From the NCBI GenBank assembly GCA_002451695.1, contig DKDC01000034.1:1-31662 (forward strand): a DNA stretch of 31,662 nucleotides, in the 5' to 3' direction. The translations under genes were made by a program, and so were the position numbers. This DNA is from Prevotellaceae bacterium UBA6858 (GTDB lineage Bacteria; Bacteroidota; Bacteroidia; Bacteroidales; Bacteroidaceae). The stretch's first letter is position 1; each line of letters starts with the position of its first letter. The notes under the pieces were generated by a model. That model made no database searches. It worked only from the letters and a program-made list of their open reading frames with translations, and was not told the origin of the DNA. Shown piece after piece: positions 16,620-25,628 of the stretch.

Positions 16620-18398
16620 ATGAACATCAAAAATTGCAAATGGCTCAAATATGGTCTGTTTGGCACGTTGGCCTTGGTGGGCTTCAACGCTTGCTCTGAC
16701 GATCATTTTGATATTCATTCTTCCACTCCCCAGCAGTCGTTGTGGCAGCAGATTGTTGCAGACCCCCAGTTGGATTCCCTGCGGCAGATTTTGGAGCGCA
16801 CCACTTTCACTGTGGACGAGTATTCGAAGACAAGCAAATTAACATACGCGCAGTTGCTCGCAGGTTCGCAGACTTTCACGGTTTGGGCTCCGGAGGACGG
16901 CACATATAATGCGTCCAAGTGGCTTGCCATGCTCGATGAGGGCAAGAACCGCGAGGTGGAGAAGCAGTTTGTGCGTAACCACATTGCCCGTTACAACTTC
17001 TCGGGCACCAATGGCGGCGACACCATAAAGGTTACTATGCTTAACTCTAAGATTAATGAATACAATCTTCTTGAAAACACTTTCAAGAAAGTTTCTGTTG
17101 ACGGTGCGGTGAACGAGGCTTCAAATGGTTCTCTTCACAAGCTGAAGGGCATTGCTCCATTTGCCTCCAACCTTTATGAGGCTATTGAGTTCACCGAGGG
17201 TTTGGATTCTCTCTACAGTTTCCTGCACGAGGATGACACCCTTATGTTCATGAAAGGTCAGAGTACTCCGGGTGCCACCGTCAACGGTGAAATCCAGTAT
17301 GTGGACTCCGTGTTCCAAATTAGCAACAAGGTTATCGGCAGCCTTAATTTCTGGCAGAACGAGGACTCGTTGCTCATGGGTGTTTTCCCCACAAACAAGG
17401 CGTGGGCGGAGACGAAAGCCAAGGTTAGCAAATACTTCAAGTATAAGAGCAGCTATCCCTACACAGAGGACAACACTACTAAGATACTTTACAACAAGAT
17501 CAACGCCGATTCCATGGCAGATGTGCGCATCAAGAGCGTTATTCTTAACAATATTGTTACAAGCCTTGGAAAACAGCCAGGATATGACGCAACAAAGTCT
17601 TCCCTGTCATATTTCAAGGACTTTATCGACAATGCCGACTCTTTGGTGCGTGGCGGTGCCACATCGCTTAGCGACCCCAACATCAAGCAGCCTTATCTTT
17701 CAAAGATAGTTGAAGGGGCTGAACCTTTCGAGGTATCCAACGGTTACGCTTATGCTGTTGACAATTACGGCTATGTTCCGAGCAAGTCGTGGCATACAAC
17801 CATACGTGTTGAGGCAGAATACCAGTTCTACCAAGATATCAACGGATTTGCTTCGGCGGAAAAGAACGGCACATATTACGGAAGTTCCGTATATCTGACC
17901 TCCATTAACCGTAACGACTCTGTAAAGGGATTTGTAAGCAACAACAGTTTTGCATATTTCCCGGGTTCCAGTTCGGCTTCACAGCCTACTGTAAGCTTTA
18001 AGATACCCGGCATCCTTTCTGGCAAATACGACATTTATGCAGTGATGGTTCCGCTCAACATCGACAAGAAAAACCAGACGATTGAGGAAACCAAGCGCAA
18101 CCACTTCTCGGCTTCTATCGTTTATGACTACAACGACAAGAACGGTCGCGACATATCGCAGGATGCGATAAACGAAGAAGGCGGAAAAGAATTTGAAACA
18201 CGTGCCGGTGTTATTGACAGCGTGCTCCTCTTTAAGGATTTCGAGTTCCCATATGCTTTCAGTGGTGTTGCACCAAGCTATCCGAAACTGAAGCTCAAAT
18301 CGGTTGTACGTACCGCCGCTCAGAAGAAAATATATGATCCGGCTCTCTACATCGACTGCTTCCTCTTCGTTAGCAAGGATGATGAATCAGACAAATAA
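16620..18398 (+). CDS. FAS1-domain surface lipoprotein preceding SusC/SusD pair 2
   Basis: 592-residue predicted lipoprotein with lipobox GFNAC (cysteine 25) followed by SDDHFD. FAS1-like regions are at about residues 35-185 (FTVWAPEDGTYNASKWLAML, VEKQFVRNHIARYNF) and 184-385 (YEAIEFTEGLDSLYSFL, LLMGVFPTNKAWAETKAKV, VSNGYAYAVDNYGYVP). From about 388 a beta-rich module follows (TVSFKIPGILSGKYDIYAVM near 460-480, ending ALYIDCFLFVSK), which resembles the C-terminal module of the FAS1 protein at 4894 in strand pattern and ending. The gene lies 87 bp after SusD 1, past a hairpin, and 33 bp before SusC 2, with no visible terminator between them. That placement repeats the FAS1-SusC-SusD order of the first half and suggests a functional three-protein unit. 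Confidence 0.82.
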   Translation: MNIKNCKWLKYGLFGTLALVGFNACSDDHFDIHSSTPQQSLWQQIVADPQLDSLRQILERTTFTVDEYSKTSKLTYAQLLAGSQTFTVWAPEDGTYNASKWLAMLDEGKNREVEKQFVRNHIARYNFSGTNGGDTIKVTMLNSKINEYNLLENTFKKVSVDGAVNEASNGSLHKLKGIAPFASNLYEAIEFTEGLDSLYSFLHEDDTLMFMKGQSTPGATVNGEIQYVDSVFQISNKVIGSLNFWQNEDSLLMGVFPTNKAWAETKAKVSKYFKYKSSYPYTEDNTTKILYNKINADSMADVRIKSVILNNIVTSLGKQPGYDATKSSLSYFKDFIDNADSLVRGGATSLSDPNIKQPYLSKIVEGAEPFEVSNGYAYAVDNYGYVPSKSWHTTIRVEAEYQFYQDINGFASAEKNGTYYGSSVYLTSINRNDSVKGFVSNNSFAYFPGSSSASQPTVSFKIPGILSGKYDIYAVMVPLNIDKKNQTIEETKRNHFSASIVYDYNDKNGRDISQDAINEEGGKEFETRAGVIDSVLLFKDFEFPYAFSGVAPSYPKLKLKSVVRTAAQKKIYDPALYIDCFLFVSKDDESDK

Positions 18399-18431
18399 TA
18401 TGGTTCTTGTTAACTAAAAATAAAGAGACAA

Positions 18432-21400
18432 ATGAAAGATAATAGAAAAAATCAATTTATGCATTGGGCTTTACGTGCCTCCGTATGTCTTTTCATGTTA
18501 TCAGGAACTACGGTTCTGGTGGCTCAGGACAACGTTGACGATGCAGAGGTAATCGAAGAAGATTCTGCTGCCGTAAAGAAGAAACCCAAAAAATTGGAGA
18601 TTCCCACTTACGAAATGAAGAGCGTGAGCGGCAAGGTGCTCGACGCAGCCACAGGCGAAGGTCTTAGCGGTGTACGTGTACAGGCTCTCAACAACAAACT
18701 CTATACAGCAATGACTGAGGAGGACGGCTCCTATACAATCTCTGTTCCCAAGTTTGTGACTTCCCTTTATTTCGAGGTGAGCGGCTACAACGGTATGCAG
18801 TGCGCCATTAAGGGCGAGAGTTCGCAGGACGTAAAGATGCTTTCTTCTGCGTTCAAACCAGTGTACAAGGATGGCGTAAGCATATTCTCGGTTTCCGAGA
18901 TGCATCCCACGAACACAACGGCCATTACGGCGGAGAGCGACATAGAGAACACTCTTAACGGTTCCGTGCGCACCGTTTCACGCGGCGGAGTCCCCGCACA
19001 GGGAGCTGCCATGTTCATTCAGGGTATCAATTCGCTCAACGCCAACGCACAGCCATTGATTGTGGTTGACGGAGTTGTTTGGGATATGCAGTACGACCGC
19101 TCCACCATTCATCAGGGATTCATCAACAACGTCCTCAATATGCTCGATGTTGACGATATCGCTGACATCAAGGTTTTGAAGAACGGTACGGCATTATATG
19201 GTGCAAAGGCTTCCAATGGTGTGATTGAAATCACCACCAACCGTGGCAAGAGCCAGGCAACCCGCATCAACGCCCGCATATACGGCGGCTTTGAAACAGC
19301 TCCCAACTATGTTGACGTAATGAATGCAGGCCAATACCGCAGCTATCTCTCCGAACTTATAGGTACATATAAGGATTCTGAAGACAACAGCAGCAATTTC
19401 CACGTAGGTTTCTTGAACGAGGATCCCAACTTTGTTTACTATCCTCTTTATCACAACAACACCGACTGGAGCAAGGACCTTTACCGCACGGCTTTCACGC
19501 AGAACTACAAGGTAGGCGTACAGGGTGGTGACAATGTGGCTATGTACAACCTCTCTCTTGGCTACACCAAGTCAGACGCTACGGCACGCATGACCAACTT
19601 CGACCGTCTTAATCTGCGTTTCAACACCGACATTACCATCACCGATGCACTTTCGGCTTCGTTCGACCTTGCATACGGCCGTTCAACTTACAACCTTCGT
19701 GATAACGGTTGGGCAGAGAGCTACAACAACGACAACATCGCTTCCCCCAACGTTCTCGGTCTCATACAGGCTCCTTTCCTCAGCCCGTATTCCTATGTTG
19801 TAACATGGGATCCCGTCAACCTCGTTAACAAGGTTGCCATGGACAAGCGTGTTTATGCCGGCAAGTATTTCGATGCCAGCCCCAACCCATTCCTCTTTGC
19901 GCAGAACTATGACAGCTACGCATTGGCAAATCCGTATTGGATTCTCAAGAACGGCAAGGGCAACGACAAGAACTACATGGAGCAGACCCAGTTCATGATC
20001 AACGTAACTCCCAAGTATGTGGTGAACAGAAATCTCACGATTTCCGACCGTTTCAGCTACATCCTCAACCGTACAAGCGAGAAATACTATCTGCCTTACA
20101 GCGGAACTCCGAGCCGCTTCATCGAAGGTCTCGGCTCTGTAAGCAGTTCTGTAAAGTCGCAGTATGGCAAGGAGACCACGGTGTTCAACGACCTGCGTGC
20201 TGAATGGAAAAAGCAGATGGGCGCTCATTTCCTCGACGTTTTGGCTGGCATGCGCCTTTCAAACTACACGTACAGCAACACCTACGTTAAGGGATACAAC
20301 AACACGAACGACAAGTTGCCTAACCTGTCTTACGGCTTGAGCTTCCTCGACTACGGAGGCACAAACGACACTTGGATAAACCTCGCATACTATCTCAATG
20401 CTTCTTACAACTACCGCAACCGCTACTTCGTTGACGGTACGGTGTCAATGGAGTCTTCTTCACGTTTCGGCAAAGAGGCTGATTCCGGCATGAAGCTCTT
20501 CGGCGTGCGTTGGGGTCTGTTCCCCTCCTTGCAGGCAGGCTGGCTCATCTCTTCAGAAGACTGGTTCAATGCCGACTGGGTGAACTCTCTCAAGCTCACC
20601 GCAGGGTATGAAATGACCGGTAACGACAACATCGACTACTATGCAACCCGTACATATTTCCAGAACATCAAGTTCCTCAACACCGCAACGGGTCTTCAGC
20701 TTGCAAACATTGCCAATCCCAAAATCCAGTGGGAAACCAACCACCGTTTCAACATCGGACTTCAGACAAATCTTTTCGACAACCGTCTGAGCCTCGGTGC
20801 TGAGGTGTATTTCAGTAAGACAACCAACCTTCTCACCCGCAAGGAAGTGAGCTACCTCACAGGTCTCGCAAATATGTGGACCAACGAAGGCGCACTCCGC
20901 AATAACGGCGTTGAGGTGTCTGTAAGCGGCGTTATTGTTAACAGCAAGGATTGGAAGTGGCAGGCAGGTTTCACAATGGGTCACTACTCAAACAAGATTA
21001 CCGACCTCCCCTCGACCGACAAGATTGATCTCTACAACATCGACGAGAACGGTATGACCAGCACAATCTACAAGACCATCAACGGTTTCACAACCTCTGT
21101 TTATGGCAAGGACAATGTGCTTACCGCCAAGAACTATGCCGCTGGTGTGTTCTACGGCTACAAGACCAAGGGTGTGTTCAAGGACAACGCCGAGGCTTCC
21201 ACAGCCGGCAAGTATGGCTATCTGAAATACCCCACCGGCGTTGTGGGTGATCCCTCACGCGATTTCAAGGCCGGCGATGTGCACTTCGTTGACGTGAACG
21301 GCGACGGTTGGATTAGTGAGGCCGATATGGTAAAGATTGGCGACCCCAATCCCGATATCTACGGTAACATATTCACTTCCCTCAATTGGAAGCGTTTCAC

Positions 21401-21851
21401 TCTTGACATCAACTTCAAGTATTCTTTGGGCAACGACATCTACGACTACCAGCGTTCGCAGCTCGAACAGGGCAGCACCGTTTGGAACCAGTCAAAGGCT
21501 CTCGTGAACCGTTGGCGCTATAGCGGTCAGGAAACAAGCATTCCGCGCCTGATGAGTTCCACCAACACCGAAGAATGGGTGAACAACGAGCGTTTCTCCG
21601 ACCGTTGGATTGATAACGGTTCGTACTTGAAGCTAAAGAAGGTGCGCCTCACATATCAGCTGCCCCTCTCACTCAGCTGGCTGCAAGGTCTCACCGTATT
21701 CGGAGAGTGCAACAACATTTTCACCCTTACAAAATATAAAGGCGAAGATCCCGAAGTTTCCTGTGGCAACTCTGTGCTCTATCAGGGCGTTGATGCAGGC
21801 TATCTGCCCCAGAGCTTCAGCTGCAACTTCGGTGTAACATTCAACTTGTAA
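18432..21851 (+). CDS. SusC/RagA-family TonB-dependent outer-membrane receptor (pair 2)
   Basis: 1139-residue importer. The signal peptide ends near VLVAQ (residue 32). An unusual charged linker comes next: acidic DNVDDAEVIEEDSAA, then basic VKKKPKK. After it come a carboxypeptidase-D-regulatory-like domain (SVSGKVLDAATGEGLSGVRV, EEDGSYTISVP) and a plug with QGINSLNANAQPLIVVDGVV and IKVLKNGTALYGAKASNG. The last motif departs from the usual KDASATAIYG form. A calcium-loop-like segment DVNGDGWISEADMVKIGDPN lies near residue 955, and the protein ends in GVTFNL. It is distantly similar to SusC 1 but clearly not a recent duplicate. SusD 2 starts 12 bp downstream. Substrate unknown. Confidence 0.94.
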   Translation: MKDNRKNQFMHWALRASVCLFMLSGTTVLVAQDNVDDAEVIEEDSAAVKKKPKKLEIPTYEMKSVSGKVLDAATGEGLSGVRVQALNNKLYTAMTEEDGSYTISVPKFVTSLYFEVSGYNGMQCAIKGESSQDVKMLSSAFKPVYKDGVSIFSVSEMHPTNTTAITAESDIENTLNGSVRTVSRGGVPAQGAAMFIQGINSLNANAQPLIVVDGVVWDMQYDRSTIHQGFINNVLNMLDVDDIADIKVLKNGTALYGAKASNGVIEITTNRGKSQATRINARIYGGFETAPNYVDVMNAGQYRSYLSELIGTYKDSEDNSSNFHVGFLNEDPNFVYYPLYHNNTDWSKDLYRTAFTQNYKVGVQGGDNVAMYNLSLGYTKSDATARMTNFDRLNLRFNTDITITDALSASFDLAYGRSTYNLRDNGWAESYNNDNIASPNVLGLIQAPFLSPYSYVVTWDPVNLVNKVAMDKRVYAGKYFDASPNPFLFAQNYDSYALANPYWILKNGKGNDKNYMEQTQFMINVTPKYVVNRNLTISDRFSYILNRTSEKYYLPYSGTPSRFIEGLGSVSSSVKSQYGKETTVFNDLRAEWKKQMGAHFLDVLAGMRLSNYTYSNTYVKGYNNTNDKLPNLSYGLSFLDYGGTNDTWINLAYYLNASYNYRNRYFVDGTVSMESSSRFGKEADSGMKLFGVRWGLFPSLQAGWLISSEDWFNADWVNSLKLTAGYEMTGNDNIDYYATRTYFQNIKFLNTATGLQLANIANPKIQWETNHRFNIGLQTNLFDNRLSLGAEVYFSKTTNLLTRKEVSYLTGLANMWTNEGALRNNGVEVSVSGVIVNSKDWKWQAGFTMGHYSNKITDLPSTDKIDLYNIDENGMTSTIYKTINGFTTSVYGKDNVLTAKNYAAGVFYGYKTKGVFKDNAEASTAGKYGYLKYPTGVVGDPSRDFKAGDVHFVDVNGDGWISEADMVKIGDPNPDIYGNIFTSLNWKRFTLDINFKYSLGNDIYDYQRSQLEQGSTVWNQSKALVNRWRYSGQETSIPRLMSSTNTEEWVNNERFSDRWIDNGSYLKLKKVRLTYQLPLSLSWLQGLTVFGECNNIFTLTKYKGEDPEVSCGNSVLYQGVDAGYLPQSFSCNFGVTFNL

Positions 21852-21863
21852 AATCCAGGAACA

Positions 21864-23990
21864 ATGAAAAAGAAATCTATATTAAGTTTAGTGGTTCTGC
21901 TTGCGGGCATGTTGTGCGTGTCAACATCATGTTCGGATATGCTCACGCCCGACCTTGAGCGCTATACCGAGAAAAATGCGGGAGACTCCCTCTATTCATA
22001 CCTCGGCATTCTCAAGAGTATGCAGAAGATTGTTGAACGCGATGTGATTCTCGGCGAGGCGCGTGGTGACCTTGTTACCACCACCACCTACACCAGCGAC
22101 AGCGTGAGCCACATATCCAACTTTGACGAGCAGAGAGACGGCGACAATGCTTTCCTTCAGTGCGCCGACTACTACAACATCATCAACCAGTGCAACTTCT
22201 ATCTCCACTATGTTGATACGGCAGACGTGAAGGACGAAGTGAAGTATATGCAGAAGGAGTGGGCGCAGGTTCAGGCAATGCGTGCCTGGACATACTTGCA
22301 GCTTGTGCAGAACTACGGCACAGTGCCTTTCTTCACCGAACCAGTTGCCAGCAGTTCGGTGGGCAAGGAAATCATCAAGAGCGGAAAGGTAATCAGCAAG
22401 GACAATATCGCCGACCTTCTCGTTGCTGCCGGTCTCGACCGCGCATACGAGTTGCAGGAGGAATTTGGCTATCCTTCATACGGTAATTACAACAACGGTT
22501 CCGTGAGCATTCCTTCAAAGTCCTGCTTCTTCCCAGTGGCTCTTGTTACGGCTGATTTGTATCTTACCCAGAACAACTACGACAAGGCTGCCGAGATGTA
22601 CTACAAGTATATGCGCATGGAGGCTCCTTATGTGCCCAATGACGGAATGTCGTTCAATGAGAGCATCTCGCAGGAAGGCACGCGCTATTTCCCCAGTACC
22701 AACAGTTGGGCAAGCCGTCTCGCTTCTTACAGCTCAAGCAAGACTGGTGTTGACTTGGGCGTAATCAACGATGCCGAACTTATAACCATCATTCCCGGTG
22801 CCGCTTCAAAGAGCCAGGGAGATGTACTTATACAGGTTCAGAACATCTATGGTTTCCAAACCTCTTCACGTACTTTGGGTACCAACGCCGGCTCTATCAC
22901 CATAACTCCGAAGGAGGAGTACCGCCAGCTTGAGCCGTCCGAGAGCTACACAGGTCTCAACGCAGCCCAGGCATATTGCAACTACCGCACATCGGGCGGT
23001 ACTGAAGTCCAGGAATTCTATGAGGGTGCTGGCGACGCACGTTTCCATGGTTCTGCACCCCTTTACCGTATCGACGGTGAGGACTTCCGCTTCATTGCAA
23101 AGCGCACCCCTATCCGCGGTATTAACTTCAATTGGAGCAGCCGCAGGGTTTACGCAAACGGATATTCTTCCTACTATGCAATCCCCGTATATCGCAAGGC
23201 CCTCGTACACCTCCGCTTTGCAGAGGCAGTCAACCGCGCTGGCTTCCCCGAGCACGCATTCTCAGTTCTGAAGGACGGTGTGCTTTCTGACAACTATCCT
23301 ACACTCAGATACAAGGACAGCGTACATTATGACATCCATGTTGACAGCACTGATCTTGAGAACATCAAGATCGACACTCTCAGCATCGACACGATTAAGA
23401 ATGTGCCCTACTTGTTGAAGCCAGAGGCAAATGCCGGCGGCGCATACTACATAAGCCTTAACGAAATGCTTAATGCGCAGTCCAAGAGCTATCTTGATTT
23501 TGCCGACAGCAAGTTCAACTATGATGCAACAAGATACACGGGTATCCACGGTCTTGGTTGCGGCGAGACACGCGGCTATCGCGACAGCCTCTACACATAC
23601 GACCTTTGCGTGGCACAGAAGATTGCTGCGGCACGTGCTGACAAGGACGGCCAGACCAAGGAGTGGGAAACCGCACTTTGCGACAGCCTCAACAAGGTTG
23701 GCATAGAGCAGGCGGTAGCCGACGGAACCATAACCAACGATGAGGTTATCACAGCCGTTGAGGACTTGATAATCGACGAGCTTGCGCTCGAAACAGCATT
23801 CGAGGGCAACCGTTACTACGACCTCCTTCGTTTCGCCAGCCACAAGGGCGGCGGCGCAATCGACAACGAATGGCTTGCAAAGAAGATAGCCTCACGCGGC
23901 ATGGCCCCGCGCACCGGCTACGACGCAGCCCTGTATGGTCGTTTGGTGGGCGGAACACGCTGGTATCTGCCTCTGCCCGAGGAAAAATAA
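21864..23990 (+). CDS. SusD/RagB-family surface lipoprotein (pair 2), unusually long
   Basis: 708 residues, against roughly 500-600 for most SusD proteins. Lipobox STSC with cysteine 23, followed by SDMLTPDLERY. Early helices carry the family pattern (QAMRAWTYLQLVQNYGTVPFFTEPV at about 136-160). The C-terminal signature is a divergent form, DELALETAFEGNRYYDLLRFA near 636-656, with LETAFEGNRYYDLLR in place of RRREFFGEGKRWFDLVR. The extra length lies in the middle third, including a threonine/serine/aspartate-rich stretch around residues 475-520 (DSVHYDIHVDSTDLENIKID). It should be the surface lid for SusC 2. It ends the operon, with a strong terminator at 24031-24068. Confidence 0.93.
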   Translation: MKKKSILSLVVLLAGMLCVSTSCSDMLTPDLERYTEKNAGDSLYSYLGILKSMQKIVERDVILGEARGDLVTTTTYTSDSVSHISNFDEQRDGDNAFLQCADYYNIINQCNFYLHYVDTADVKDEVKYMQKEWAQVQAMRAWTYLQLVQNYGTVPFFTEPVASSSVGKEIIKSGKVISKDNIADLLVAAGLDRAYELQEEFGYPSYGNYNNGSVSIPSKSCFFPVALVTADLYLTQNNYDKAAEMYYKYMRMEAPYVPNDGMSFNESISQEGTRYFPSTNSWASRLASYSSSKTGVDLGVINDAELITIIPGAASKSQGDVLIQVQNIYGFQTSSRTLGTNAGSITITPKEEYRQLEPSESYTGLNAAQAYCNYRTSGGTEVQEFYEGAGDARFHGSAPLYRIDGEDFRFIAKRTPIRGINFNWSSRRVYANGYSSYYAIPVYRKALVHLRFAEAVNRAGFPEHAFSVLKDGVLSDNYPTLRYKDSVHYDIHVDSTDLENIKIDTLSIDTIKNVPYLLKPEANAGGAYYISLNEMLNAQSKSYLDFADSKFNYDATRYTGIHGLGCGETRGYRDSLYTYDLCVAQKIAAARADKDGQTKEWETALCDSLNKVGIEQAVADGTITNDEVITAVEDLIIDELALETAFEGNRYYDLLRFASHKGGGAIDNEWLAKKIASRGMAPRTGYDAALYGRLVGGTRWYLPLPEEK

Positions 23991-24030
23991 CAAGCTGACC
24001 CTTGCTGCCTGATGCGGCAAAAGCGAATAT

Positions 24031-24068
24031 GGCGTGCGAGACATTTTATGCCTCGCACGCCTTGTTTT
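24031..24068 (+). terminator. Intrinsic terminator of the FAS1-SusC-SusD operon
   Basis: GGCGTGCGAG (24031-24040) and CTCGCACGCC (24052-24061) form a perfect 10-bp stem around ACATTTTATGC, followed by TTGTTTTT. It is 41 bp past the stop codon of SusD 2. Confidence 0.88.
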
Positions 24069-24089
24069 TGGAGCGGAGGTTTGCGGTGT

Positions 24090-24293
24090 GGTTTGTGCGG
24101 TGGCATACAGGGCGTATGCAATACGCACCTGCAAATTGCGCAAATGCAAAACCGCCAGGTTTTTCCAAACACCCCGAAAGCTACATCGGATGTAAGAAAA
24201 ACTATGTCCTATGCAGTAAAAATTACGTCTGATATAATTCAAACTACATCAGACCTTTTTTCGCGCTTGCAAACACCTTAAAAACAAATCGTT
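24090..24293 (+). repeat. Structured intergenic repeat, copy E4 (complete)
   Basis: Full-length copy of about 204 bp. In order: outer-stem arm GGTTTGTGC (24090-24098), palindrome GGGCGTATGCAATACGC (24110-24127), outer-stem partner GCAAAACC (about 24146-24153), decayed hairpin A (CTACATCGGA from 24181 facing TATGTCCTATGCAG to about 24216), hairpin B (GTCTGATATA 24227-24236, TACATCAGAC 24245-24254), a C and T6 run (24255-24261), and the tail ending AAAAACAAATCGTT. It lies between the SusD 2 terminator and the stop codon of the convergent phosphoesterase gene, where hairpin B could stop + transcripts. The remaining 24294-24386 shows nothing notable. Confidence 0.88.
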
Positions 24294-24386
24294 GTATCGG
24301 GCGACTTTTAATTGGCTATAATTCACAAAACCGATGTTTGCGCAATTTCGGCGTTCTTGCGGTTTCCTTCGCCGCAGAGCCGGGTT

Positions 24387-25508
24387 TTATTGCTTGGGGT
24401 TGCGTTGCGCCGGTGTTATTTCCGCCACGACGTATTCCGAACGTGTGCCGATGCGGAACTTTCCGCCCCAAATGCCTATGCCGGAACTTACGTAATATTG
24501 CGTGCCGCCTTTTTTGAGCGGTCCGTATGCGTCCTCATACAAGGCGTCTGTAATCCACGATATGGGCCATATCTGGCCGTGGTGGGTGTGTCCGCAAAAC
24601 TCGAAGTCAATGCCGTTTTTCTCCGCCTCCTCCAACGAGTGGGGCTGGTGGTCGAGCAGGATTGTGAACCTGCCTTTTCCGGCTTCCTCCACGAGGCTTT
24701 CCAGCGGCTTGCGCCTTGCGTTTGTGCGGTCGTCGCGCCCTATGATGTTTATGCCGGCAACGCTCACCGCCGTGTCGCGCAGCATTGTTATTCCGGCGAG
24801 CTTGCAGAACTGTTGCGCCTTGCCGATGCCCGAATAATATTCGTGGTTTCCCGGGCAGGCGTAAACCGGCGCGGAAATCCTGCGGAACTCCTGCGCTGTG
24901 CCCTCCTTGAGCAGCGGCCTCACGCTGCGGTCTATTATGTCGCCGGCTATGAGCACAAGGTCGGGCTTTTCGCTGTTGATTATGTCAACCCACCTCGCAA
25001 ATTCGCCGCGCCTTATGTGGTAGCCCAAGTGAATGTCGCTCATCATGACAATCCTCAGCGGCTTTTCAATGGGCTTGGCTGTCGCGATGTTTATGCTCTC
25101 GCGGTGCTTGTGGTGGTAGTGCAGGTTTCCCGCGAGCATCACGACGGCTATCGTCCCGGCTATTGCCGCCGTTCCGGCAAGGCTGTGGGTGCGGAAGGAT
25201 TGCGGCACAACGTGCAACGCCCCGAGCAGGTCAAGCAACAGGAAGGCGGGCAGCAGGTAAACCAGCACGAACACCCACGATAGGCTTGTTTTGTACAGGA
25301 AAGCGCCGAGCGCGAGCGGCAGCCTGTCGATGCCTCCGGGAAGCATACACACGGGCATTAGCGCAAAGAGCAGGAACATTATGCTTACTGCGGCGGTTTT
25401 CACGCCCATGGGGAACGGCATAATACGCCACGAACGCCACATCACGTATGCAAGGGCGAGCAGCGGGAGCAGGAGTGTGATTACTCTGAAAATCTTCAAA
25501 CCGGGCAT
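24387..25508 (-). CDS. Membrane-anchored calcineurin-like metallophosphoesterase (YkuE/YaeI-type)
   Basis: Predicted 373-residue integral-membrane protein with about four hydrophobic segments in the first 135 residues, then a cytoplasmic or periplasmic metallophosphatase domain. All binuclear-metal motifs are present: SDIHLG (Asp158, His160), AGDIIDR, GNHEYY (Asn221, His222), LLDHQPH and GHTHHGQ (His307, His309). The GHTHHGQ and SSGIG...R pattern fits the YkuE/YaeI group, whose known or proposed substrates are lipid-linked phosphates; the substrate here is not determinable. The start was set at 25508 (MPGLKIFRVITLLL) instead of 25574, because the 22 upstream residues are polar and would precede the natural first helix. 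It is divergent from the MBL-fold gene and convergent with SusD 2. A weak TACTTTCG (25533-25526 on -) may be its -7 element. Confidence 0.9.
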   Translation of the reverse strand: MPGLKIFRVITLLLPLLALAYVMWRSWRIMPFPMGVKTAAVSIMFLLFALMPVCMLPGGIDRLPLALGAFLYKTSLSWVFVLVYLLPAFLLLDLLGALHVVPQSFRTHSLAGTAAIAGTIAVVMLAGNLHYHHKHRESINIATAKPIEKPLRIVMMSDIHLGYHIRRGEFARWVDIINSEKPDLVLIAGDIIDRSVRPLLKEGTAQEFRRISAPVYACPGNHEYYSGIGKAQQFCKLAGITMLRDTAVSVAGINIIGRDDRTNARRKPLESLVEEAGKGRFTILLDHQPHSLEEAEKNGIDFEFCGHTHHGQIWPISWITDALYEDAYGPLKKGGTQYYVSSGIGIWGGKFRIGTRSEYVVAEITPAQRNPKQ

Positions 25509-25588
25509 GATTTCTGTTTTTATGGCGAAAGTAGCAAATTCCGCCGATATGCAGTGGGGCGGGGGAGGGCGCAAAAGAAATAAAGGCT

Positions 25589-25596
25589 TATCTTTG
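25589..25596 (+). promoter_or_regulatory. Candidate -7 element for the MBL-fold gene
   Basis: TATCTTTG matches TAnnTTTG and lies 33 bp before the ATG at 25629. No TTTG is found at the -33 spacing; the region there is GC-rich. Confidence 0.45.
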
Positions 25597-25628
25597 CACT
25601 ATATAACTAATCTTAAGCAAACTCTGTA

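Noticed and set aside
11341..21851. SusC 1 and SusC 2 as a recent tandem duplication
   Set aside because: They share the family plan, but the signal peptide, linker, plug motifs and barrel sequence differ widely, and DNA identity is not evident. Independent acquisition or an old duplication is more likely.
24002..24281. Short ORFs with the recurring peptide MSYxxKIxSDxIQTTSDLF (also near 26648 and, on the - strand, MNYIRxNF forms)
   Set aside because: The recurring peptides are translations of the repeat hairpins (copies E2, E4, E5). They have no start context, vary in frame and end in the repeat, so they are by-products and not genes.
24312..25283. 323-codon + strand frame over the phosphoesterase gene
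   Set aside because: The - strand has all five metallophosphatase motifs and membrane helices; the + frame has none and would overlap it entirely.
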